Positions 23,206 to 28,793 of a DNA stretch of 39,268 bases are shown here, one piece after another. The DNA is taken from assembly GCA_002448395.1 (NCBI GenBank), contig DJXS01000043.1, forward strand, positions 1 through 39,268. The letters are read 5' to 3'. Every line of letters starts with the position of its first letter. The stretch's first letter is position 1. Under the pieces are notes generated by a model that worked only from the letters and a program-made list of their open reading frames with translations, made no database searches and had not been told where the DNA came from. The position numbers and the translations under genes were made by a program. This stretch comes from Lachnospiraceae bacterium UBA6998 (GTDB lineage Bacteria; Bacillota; Clostridia; Lachnospirales; Lachnospiraceae).

Positions 23206-23386
23206 AGAATTAGAAAAAGAAGTGAAAAATGCTGATTCAAAAACAGACTGGAATAAGTTACATGCAGAGGCTACAGCACTATTAAAAGAGTTGCCAGAGG
23301 AAGACAGAAGAAGAATGATCAGAGCGGGTAAATGGTCGGTGTTTGAGAGAATCTCGATGCATGTCATATACTCTGGATTAAAATAG
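23195..23386 (+). CDS. Small helical protein, possible immunity partner of the capsid toxin domain
   Basis: A 63-residue charged protein (MTFEELEKEVKNADSKTDWNKLHAEATALLKELPEEDRRRMIRAGKW). Its ATG lies within the last codons of the capsid gene, AGGAG is 12 bases upstream and translation is probably coupled. It shares the AT-rich composition of the toxin-like domain and is cut off from downstream genes by a terminator at 23396. No family is recognised. Immunity is suggested only by position, size and composition. Confidence 0.5.
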   Translation: MTFEELEKEVKNADSKTDWNKLHAEATALLKELPEEDRRRMIRAGKWSVFERISMHVIYSGLK

Positions 23387-23395
23387 TTCTATTTA

Positions 23396-23420
23396 AGCAT
23401 CGCTACGGCGGTGCTTTTTT
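23396..23420 (+). terminator. Terminator after the capsid toxin/immunity cassette
   Basis: AGCATCGC (23396-23403) pairs with GCGGTGCT (23408-23415) with a TACG loop, followed by TTTTTT. It separates the cassette from the Prp-like gene at 23433, whose ribosome site follows within a few bases. Confidence 0.85.
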
Positions 23421-23432
23421 ATGGAGAAAACC

Positions 23433-23720
23433 ATGATCAGTGTCAAAGTAAGACAGAACAGCATAGAGGTCTCCGGCCACGCAGGAGCCGCACCCAGAGG
23501 CCAAAGCGTGCCCTGTGCGGGCGTTTCTGCGATGACTTGGATGCTCGGAAAGGGCCTCAAGGAAATCATCGATTTGCCCGGATTCGAGCTTTCGATCGCT
23601 GACGGCCACGTCGCGATGCACTGGGATCAGCTGACACAGTCCGCGGAAGATCTGATCGATGCCTGGTTCCTTGGTCTCTGTGATATCGCCGAAGAATACG
23701 GTTGTGTCGAGTTTATTTAA
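23433..23720 (+). CDS. prp: Prp-like cysteine protease
   Basis: A 95-residue homologue of Prp (YsxB), the enzyme that removes the N-terminal extension of ribosomal protein L27 in Firmicutes. The catalytic pair is visible: GHAGAAPRGQSVPCAGVSAMT with H16 and C28, the same 12-residue spacing as H22/C34 of S. aureus Prp. ATG 23433 has GGAG seven bases upstream; ATG 23421 is the alternative. It stands exactly where phages keep the prohead protease, before scaffold and capsid. In S. aureus host Prp also processes phage structural proteins. Here the phage has its own copy; substrates are discussed in the findings. Confidence 0.9.
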   Translation: MISVKVRQNSIEVSGHAGAAPRGQSVPCAGVSAMTWMLGKGLKEIIDLPGFELSIADGHVAMHWDQLTQSAEDLIDAWFLGLCDIAEEYGCVEFI

Positions 23721-23774
23721 TATCGTTTGCTAAGCAGTTGCATGAGCTTTTTTGTTTTCCTCAGCAACGCTCCC

Positions 23775-23804
23775 GGCGCCTCATTTCGGTGGGGCGCCTT
23801 TTTT
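23775..23804 (+). terminator. Terminator upstream of the tRNA
   Basis: Nine-base stem GGCGCCTCA (23775-23783) with TGGGGCGCC (23790-23798), six-base loop, then TTTTTT. It lies in the 228-bp gap between the Prp-like gene and the scaffold gene, just before the tRNA at 23809. Confidence 0.85.
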
Positions 23805-23808
23805 ATGC

Positions 23809-23882
23809 CGGAATGTAGCTCAGACGGTCAGAGCGGCGGCCTTATAAGCCGCGTGTCGCAGGTTCGAGTCCTGCTGTTCCGA
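23809..23882 (+). tRNA. tRNA-Ile(UAU), reads AUA
   Basis: A full cloverleaf folds: acceptor CGGAATG/TGTTCCG (two G-U pairs), D-stem GCTC/GAGC, anticodon stem GCGGC/GCCGC with loop CTTATAA (anticodon TAT at 23843-23845), variable loop GTGTC, T-stem GCAGG/CCTGC with TTCGAGT, discriminator A. CCA is not encoded. It lies in the head-gene operon, only five bases after a terminator. Anticodon UAU decodes the usually rare AUA codon. Confidence 0.93.
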
Positions 23883-23948
23883 TCGCCAACGCAGGGCATC
23901 GTACTGCGGGACAGATTCACACATCTTACAAAGTGGAGGTACCTCAAC

Positions 23949-24536
23949 ATGAAATATCTTGACTTCCTTCAGCTCTTCGAGGACGGCGGCGGAGAGGGCG
24001 GAAACGCCGGAGGAGCCGGGGCGGGATCCGGAACCCAGGGTAATTCCGGGAGCAACGCAGGAGGAGCGTCCTACAGCTTCGAGCAGGCGGAGGAGATCGC
24101 CAATGCCAGAGCTGACAGGGCATCCAGAGCAGCCCTTGCGAACTACTTTAAGCAGCAGGGCATGACAGAGGAGCAGGTGACGCAGGCGCTGGCTGACTTC
24201 AGACAGAAACAGCAGAGCCAGCAACCGAATGTTTCTCAGATCACACAGGAACGCGACGCCGCTCAGAAGGAGCTGGCGGACTACAAGAACAAGGACACGC
24301 TCAGGTCCAAGGGTGTAGCTGACAGCTACATGGATTTCGTGCTGTTCAAGGTCGGCGGCATGGTCTCCGATAAGAAGCCCTTCGACAAGGCCGCAGACGA
24401 GTTCCTGAAGGCAAATCCGCAGTACAAGGGCGGATCTTACAGGGTGAGCACCGGCACGCAGGGCGGTGGATCCGGGACTTCCCAGAACACAAATGACATG
24501 ATCAACAACAATATCCGGAATGCTTTCCGGAGATAA
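23949..24536 (+). CDS. Capsid scaffold protein with N-terminal Prp-like site
   Basis: A 195-residue protein. It starts MKYLDFLQLFED, followed by a Gly/Ala/Ser-rich linker and then a helical, Gln-rich scaffold body (SYSFEQAEEIANARADRASRAALANYFKQQGMTEEQVTQALADF) and VADSYMDFVLFKVGGMV, typical of phage scaffold/gp7-like proteins. ATG 23949 with GTGGAGG upstream is used; the longer frame from 23727 would run through the tRNA. It guides capsid assembly. Its N-terminal F-L-Q-L-F-E matches those of the capsid and tail tube proteins. Confidence 0.88.
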   Translation: MKYLDFLQLFEDGGGEGGNAGGAGAGSGTQGNSGSNAGGASYSFEQAEEIANARADRASRAALANYFKQQGMTEEQVTQALADFRQKQQSQQPNVSQITQERDAAQKELADYKNKDTLRSKGVADSYMDFVLFKVGGMVSDKKPFDKAADEFLKANPQYKGGSYRVSTGTQGGGSGTSQNTNDMINNNIRNAFRR

Positions 24537-24546
24537 GGAGAAGCGA

Positions 24547-25536
24547 ATGAACAGAAACAGAAATTTCCTTCAGCTTTTTGAAGAAGCTAATGCAATCGAC
24601 CGCACTGGCGCGGAAGCTCTGATCCCCGTACAGGAGACTCACGAGATCATTCAGGGCGCTATTGCCGCTTCTGCGGTCCTGACAAGAGGCCGCAAGCTTC
24701 CGAACATGACCAGCAACAAGACAAAGATGCCCGTTCTCGATATGCTGCCGATCGCGTATTTCGTAAACGGCGACACCGGCAGAAAGAAGCTCACCAAGAT
24801 GAAGTGGGAAAATAAGTACATCTATGCAGAAGAGATCGCGGTCATCGTCCCGATCCCTGAAGCAGTACTCGATGATGCTGACTACGACATCTGGGGAGAA
24901 GCAAAGCCCCGCCTCATGGAAGCATTCGGTGCAAAGATTGATGGAGCCATCATCTTCAACGAGGAGAAGCCGTCCACATGGAGAGACGGTATCATCGCCA
25001 CAGCTACGGCAGCAGGCGCGGTGGTAACGCAGGGTACTGTCGGAAAGAAGAAGGATCTGTACGATGACATCATGGCGGAGGGTGGCGTGATCTCTAAGAT
25101 CGAGGCTTCTGGCTATCTGCCCAACGGCCATATTGCTGACATCTCCATGAGAGCCAAGCTCCGCGGCCTTCGCGACGAGAATGGTCAGCCCATTTTCAAA
25201 CATGATGTGCAGGGCGCAACCAATTACGCGCTGGACGGCAGCCCCATTTATTTCCCGACCAATGGTTCTTATGACAAGACTAAGGCCCTGATGATCTCCG
25301 GCGATTTCTCCCAGCTGGTATATTCCATCAGACAGGATATTACCTATAAGCTCTTCACTGAGGGTGTCGTCCAGGATCCTGCTACCGGTGAGATCATCTA
25401 CAACCTGATGCAGAACGACATGGTCGCTCTCCGCGCGGTCATGAGACTCGGCTGGGAGATCCCGAACCCCATCAATGCACTCAAGACTGACAAGACCGAA
25501 AGATGCCCGTTCGCGATCCTCAAGGCCGGCGCTTAA
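24547..25536 (+). CDS. Major capsid protein, HK97 fold
   Basis: A 329-residue coat protein. It starts MNRNRNFLQLFEEANA, then shows the HK97 order: VLTRGRKLPNMTSNKTKMPVLDMLP (N-arm/E-loop), WENKYIYAEEIAVIVPIPEAVLDDADYDIW (spine region), AKIDGAIIFNEE, and C-terminal MQNDMVALRAVMRLGWEIPNP (P and A domains). TAAGGAG precedes ATG 24547. No large delta domain is present, in keeping with a separate scaffold gene. The F-L-Q-L-F-E motif at 7-12 is a candidate cleavage site. Confidence 0.94.
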   Translation: MNRNRNFLQLFEEANAIDRTGAEALIPVQETHEIIQGAIAASAVLTRGRKLPNMTSNKTKMPVLDMLPIAYFVNGDTGRKKLTKMKWENKYIYAEEIAVIVPIPEAVLDDADYDIWGEAKPRLMEAFGAKIDGAIIFNEEKPSTWRDGIIATATAAGAVVTQGTVGKKKDLYDDIMAEGGVISKIEASGYLPNGHIADISMRAKLRGLRDENGQPIFKHDVQGATNYALDGSPIYFPTNGSYDKTKALMISGDFSQLVYSIRQDITYKLFTEGVVQDPATGEIIYNLMQNDMVALRAVMRLGWEIPNPINALKTDKTERCPFAILKAGA

Positions 25537-25553
25537 GAAAGAGGTGATAAGGG

Positions 25554-25958
25554 ATGCACGTAGATTACGGTTACTACGTCAGTTCTGGCGGCAAGATGGA
25601 ATTTGACGAATTTCTCGTTGCTGAGAAAGCGGCAGAGGCGTACATCCGGTACATGACCTTCCCCAACGGCAATATCTTTGCGACAGAATGCGATGCTGTT
25701 AAAGATGCTGTCTGTGCGGCTGCTGATGCTTATCACGAAGCTGCTCAGATGGCATCCGGGAACGGCCCGGTCAAGTCAGAGAACAATGATGGCTATTCTG
25801 TCACATACGCTTCGCAGAGCATCGATGGAGAATCCAAAGAGAAGCTCTGCAACCGCAAGATGTATGAAGCCGCAAGGGTGTACCTGCTGCCGACAGGATG
25901 GCTTTACAGAAAGGTGGGATGCGGATGTGGAAACAAACATGACTGTCACGCTCTTTAA
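25554..25958 (+). CDS. Head-tail connector (gp15/gp6-like adaptor)
   Basis: A 134-residue helical protein (DEFLVAEKAAEAYIRYMTFPNGNIFATECDAVKDAVCAAADAYHEAA) with a Cys-rich end (KVGCGCGNKHDCHA). Right after the capsid gene, it fits an SPP1 gp15-like adaptor between portal and stopper. The family match is by pattern and order. AGAGGTG precedes ATG and its end overlaps the next gene. Confidence 0.8.
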   Translation: MHVDYGYYVSSGGKMEFDEFLVAEKAAEAYIRYMTFPNGNIFATECDAVKDAVCAAADAYHEAAQMASGNGPVKSENNDGYSVTYASQSIDGESKEKLCNRKMYEAARVYLLPTGWLYRKVGCGCGNKHDCHAL

Positions 25959-26328
25959 TGCGTATGTAGATCCCGATCAGCGCCTGGAAGTCTTCCATCC
26001 GACTGTATTAGATGTCCATTACCACGAGGGGCGCGGCTCCTCGCTTGGCAGCGGCGGTACGGTAGATGCCGGTCATGCGTACATGATCCGGATCCCTTAC
26101 CCACAGGAAGAGGAATACGTCAGGACCGGATATTCCGGGAGAGGGTGGACGCTCAGGAACGGAGATCTTATCGTTCCCGGAGCCCACAAAGTCGGCGACG
26201 TCTCGAAGGCAGACATCACGGAGCTGGCAAAGGCTGCAGGTGTCGACGTGATCACGATCACAGATTTCGCCAACAACACGATCCACGGATCTGACCGTGT
26301 TAAGCACTGGCGGATCGGAGGCAAGTGA
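25927..26328 (+). CDS. Head-closure/minor virion protein, DUF6751-like
   Basis: A 133-residue protein. GTG 25927 is preferred because AAAGGTGGG lies eight bases upstream; ATG 25939 is the alternative. TVTLFNAYVDPDQRLEVFHPTVLDVHYHEG resembles DUF6751, and the rest is beta-rich. By order it is the head-closure protein (stopper) between adaptor and tail terminator. It overlaps both neighbours. Confidence 0.75.
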   Translation: METNMTVTLFNAYVDPDQRLEVFHPTVLDVHYHEGRGSSLGSGGTVDAGHAYMIRIPYPQEEEYVRTGYSGRGWTLRNGDLIVPGAHKVGDVSKADITELAKAAGVDVITITDFANNTIHGSDRVKHWRIGGK

Positions 26329-26735
26329 TGGCTGCTGATTTTATCGTTGAAACACCCAGAGGGAGGATCATTGAAGTGAGGCACGCAAACGGCAGCGTGA
26401 CAGCGGAACTGAAATGGAATCCCGGAATGGGTGATGAATATGCCGGGCGGTTCAGAAGGGCCCAGCGCTTCATGGACTCCGAATGCCTGAGGCTGATGGA
26501 TCCTTATGTACCGATGCGGACAGGCGCTCTCGTCAAGTCCGGCACTCTCGGAACGGTCATCGGATCGGGAAAGATCCAGTACATCGTGCCGTATGCCCGC
26601 CGGCAGTACTACGAGAACAAAGGCGGGAGCCCCGGACATCCGAAAGGCGGCCGGCTCTGGTGCGAACGCATGAAGGCCGACCACATGGAAACGCTCAGGA
26701 GGGAGGTGGGCAAGATTGTCGCAGGCGGAAAATAG
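26328..26735 (+). CDS. Minor capsid/tail-completion protein (Minor_capsid_2/HK97 gp10-like)
   Basis: A 135-residue protein with FRRAQRFMDSECLRLMDPYVPMRTGALVKSG, typical of Minor_capsid_2 or gp10-like tail-completion proteins, then PYARRQYYENKGGSPGHPKGG. It helps join head and tail. ATG directly follows the preceding stop region; GTG 26325 is also possible. Confidence 0.85.
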   Translation: MAADFIVETPRGRIIEVRHANGSVTAELKWNPGMGDEYAGRFRRAQRFMDSECLRLMDPYVPMRTGALVKSGTLGTVIGSGKIQYIVPYARRQYYENKGGSPGHPKGGRLWCERMKADHMETLRREVGKIVAGGK

Positions 26736-27150
26736 CATCGTAAGTGCGATCTGCAAATACTTCATAGAATGCCCGCTCCTGAAGGACGGAGTGTTCAGGG
26801 TTGACGCCCTTGGTGATCAGCCGCAGGAGTACTCCATTGAGATGGGGATCGGAAACGCGATAGTAGAGCAGTATGTCGACGGCTCGTCCGTCAGGCAGAA
26901 GTTCTTCACCTTTGCGAGCCGTGAGTTCTACTCGCTCGACAGGATCCAGAACATTGAGAACGATAAGTTCTACGAGGAACTGGCGGACTGGATCGAGGAG
27001 CAGAACGCGGCGGGAAACCTTCCCCAGCTGCCGGAAGGCATGGAAGCGGAGCAGATCATTATTCAAGCGCCCGGCTATATGCTGGACGCGAACGAGGAAA
27101 ATGCCAGGTATCAGATCCAGCTGAGCCTGCAGTATTTCAAGGAGGCATAA
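26716..27150 (+). CDS. Tail terminator (Minor_capsid_3-like)
   Basis: A 144-residue protein starting at TTG 26716, with GGGAGGTGG upstream. IVEQYVDGSSVRQKFFTFASREFYSLDRIQNIENDKFYEELADWIEEQ is the Minor_capsid_3/tail-terminator pattern. It should cap the tail tube and join it to the head. It overlaps the preceding gene by 20 bp and stops at the tail tube start. Confidence 0.85.
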   Translation: MSQAENSIVSAICKYFIECPLLKDGVFRVDALGDQPQEYSIEMGIGNAIVEQYVDGSSVRQKFFTFASREFYSLDRIQNIENDKFYEELADWIEEQNAAGNLPQLPEGMEAEQIIIQAPGYMLDANEENARYQIQLSLQYFKEA

Positions 27151-27699
27151 ATGAGAGATTTTCTTCAGATCTTCGAAGGCGAGAGGAATGCGCTCCTGCG
27201 CAACACTGTCGCCGATTACATCAATGTCGCAGCCGCCGGCGAAACAGCCAGCTATGAGCTGATGGGTACCGGCTTCACTGCGATCGACGAAAACCCCGGA
27301 GCAAAGAGCTCCAAAGAGACCTACGTCAACGAGGTGACGTCCAGCTCCGACATCACCGGCTATGAGACAGCCTTCGATTACACGTCGAGACTGATCCCTT
27401 CCCAGGCCGCGATCAAGGCGCTGTGGAAGGATGGCCGCGACCACAAAGTAGGCGCTGATGCTCACCATGAGTATATCCGCGTCGACCTGTGGAATCCGAT
27501 TGGAACACCCTCTGCCCAGGCCGCTGAGTTTGCGGCAAGGAAGTTTACGGTTTCGAACGAGGTTTCCAAGTTCGCCGGAAATGGTGGAGAGAAGATCGAG
27601 GTGACCGGCACGCTGAACGCTGTCGGCGATCCGATCCTCGGCAAGTTCGACACAGTGAGCAAGACGTTTACGGCGGGAGATTTCGAAGCAACATATTGA
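27151..27699 (+). CDS. Major tail (tube) protein with N-terminal Prp-like site
   Basis: A 182-residue beta-rich protein: TASYELMGTGFTAIDENPGAKSSKETYVNEVTSSSDITGYETAF is characteristic of siphophage tube proteins, and IEVTGTLNAVGDPILGKFDTVSKTFTAG closes the fold. It begins MRDFLQIFEGERN, so it shares the F-L-Q-[L/I]-F-E motif with scaffold and capsid proteins. It polymerises around the tape measure. A repeat and a terminator follow it. Confidence 0.92.
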   Translation: MRDFLQIFEGERNALLRNTVADYINVAAAGETASYELMGTGFTAIDENPGAKSSKETYVNEVTSSSDITGYETAFDYTSRLIPSQAAIKALWKDGRDHKVGADAHHEYIRVDLWNPIGTPSAQAAEFAARKFTVSNEVSKFAGNGGEKIEVTGTLNAVGDPILGKFDTVSKTFTAGDFEATY

Positions 27700-27727
27700 T
27701 TGAGCTTGATTGACATTGATTGAGCTT
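27695..27727 (+). repeat. 13-bp direct repeat at the end of the tail tube gene
   Basis: ATTGATTGAGCTT occurs at 27695-27707 and 27715-27727, period 20, beginning at the stop codon of the tube gene. It creates in-frame TGA and TTGA-rich sequence. No function is evident; it may be a replication slip. Confidence 0.6.
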
Positions 27728-27746
27728 ACTGACCTGAAAGAGGCAG

Positions 27747-27785
27747 AGCGGCAGCACTATACGTGGTAGTGGCTGCCGCTTTTTT
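27747..27785 (+). terminator. Terminator after the tail tube gene
   Basis: GCGGCAGC (27748-27755) pairs with GCTGCCGC (27772-27779); ACTA/TAGT pair further inside. TTTTTT follows. It would lower expression of downstream tail genes relative to the highly used tube protein. Confidence 0.88.
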
Positions 27786-27809
27786 GTGCAATTCACGGAG
27801 GAATAACAA

Positions 27810-28181
27810 ATGAATATTAACAATGTTGAGCTGGAAGCTGATTTTCTGGACGCTTATTTCATGGAGCGCTATGAGGCGGCCGCTGCCGAGATGCAGAAGA
27901 GAGCCAATGCGGCGAAAGAGAGGAAGTGGGCAAGGTCATCTGATGCAATGAAGGAGATCTGCGCTTACATCAACGAATTCTTTGATGCTGTATTCGGAGC
28001 TGGTACCGCGGAGAAGATCTTCGGCGGCAGGAACAATGTCGGAGATCACTTCGACGCATTTGAGGTGATCGTGGCAGAGCGGAGCAAAGTAGACGCCCGC
28101 ATGAACAACACGAGGAACCGCTACCTGCAGATGCAGCAGGGATTCCAGAACCGGCAGCAGCGGAGGCACCAGAAAAAATGA
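27810..28181 (+). CDS. Tail assembly chaperone (gpG-like, DUF6673-type)
   Basis: A 123-residue helical acidic-basic protein (DFLDAYFMERYEAAAAEMQKRANAAKER..DAMKEICAYINEFFDAVFGAGTAEKIFGG) with a Gln/Arg-rich end. Position between tube and tape measure is that of the gpG-type tail chaperone. GGAGG precedes ATG. Its end overlaps the next start (ATGA), so the pair may be made without a frameshift, unlike lambda gpG-GT. Confidence 0.8.
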   Translation: MNINNVELEADFLDAYFMERYEAAAAEMQKRANAAKERKWARSSDAMKEICAYINEFFDAVFGAGTAEKIFGGRNNVGDHFDAFEVIVAERSKVDARMNNTRNRYLQMQQGFQNRQQRRHQKK

Positions 28182-28783
28182 GCATCCTGACAAACCCGCT
28201 CCCGAAGATGCTGAGGATCTCCGGGAAGTTCTACCCGATCGCTTCAGACTTCCGGACGTGGATCCTGATCACGGAGCTGATCGAGGATCCTGAGATGACC
28301 GATCGCGAGAAGCTGGACACAACGGCCGTGCTGGTCTTTGGCAGTTATCCGTTCGAATCATGGGATGAATGGATCGAGGCCTATCAGCAGATCTTATGGT
28401 TCTACCGATGCGGACGCGAGCCGCAGGATGACGGGAGCCAGGACGGCGGATCATCAGCTGATGCGTTCTCATTTGAATATGATGCCGATTACATATATGC
28501 AGCCTTTATGTCCGCGTATCACATCGACCTGACAGCTCAGACATTGCACTGGTGGCAATTTATGGCGCTTCTCCGCGCTATCCCCGGCGACACAGAGCTG
28601 TCGAGGATCATCGGCTACAGGACGATGGAGATCGATCCTGATATGCCAAGAAAGCAGAAACAGCATTACCAGGAGATGAAGGAGCTGTTTGCGATCCCGC
28701 GGTCCAAAGCCGAGAGGGAACTGGAGAAGAGCCTGACAGACGTGCTCATGAACGGAGGGGATATAACCACTGTTCTGAGCTGA
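28178..28783 (+). CDS. Bacteriophage Gp15-family tail chaperone
   Basis: A 201-residue protein with the Gp15 pattern: LPKMLRISGKFYPIASDFRTWILITELIEDPEMTDREK and DADYIYAAFMSAYHIDLTAQTLHWWQFMALLRAIPGDT. Gp15-family proteins occupy the gpT position before the tape measure and are thought to chaperone it. It overlaps the gpG-like gene by four bases. Confidence 0.9.
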   Translation: MSILTNPLPKMLRISGKFYPIASDFRTWILITELIEDPEMTDREKLDTTAVLVFGSYPFESWDEWIEAYQQILWFYRCGREPQDDGSQDGGSSADAFSFEYDADYIYAAFMSAYHIDLTAQTLHWWQFMALLRAIPGDTELSRIIGYRTMEIDPDMPRKQKQHYQEMKELFAIPRSKAERELEKSLTDVLMNGGDITTVLS

Positions 28784-28793
28784 GAGGTGATAT

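Noticed and set aside
23727..23948. Long N-terminal extension of the scaffold gene
   Set aside because: It would translate through a terminator and the tRNA; ATG 23949 has a good ribosome site and the conserved F-L-Q-L-F-E start.
26695..27468. 257-codon minus-strand frame opposite tail genes
   Set aside because: Overlaps well-recognised Minor_capsid_3 and tail tube genes; composition is that of a shadow frame.
27810..28783. Programmed frameshift between the two tail chaperones as in lambda gpG-GT
   Set aside because: The second gene has its own ATG in an ATGA overlap and a complete Gp15 domain; no slippery heptamer was seen.
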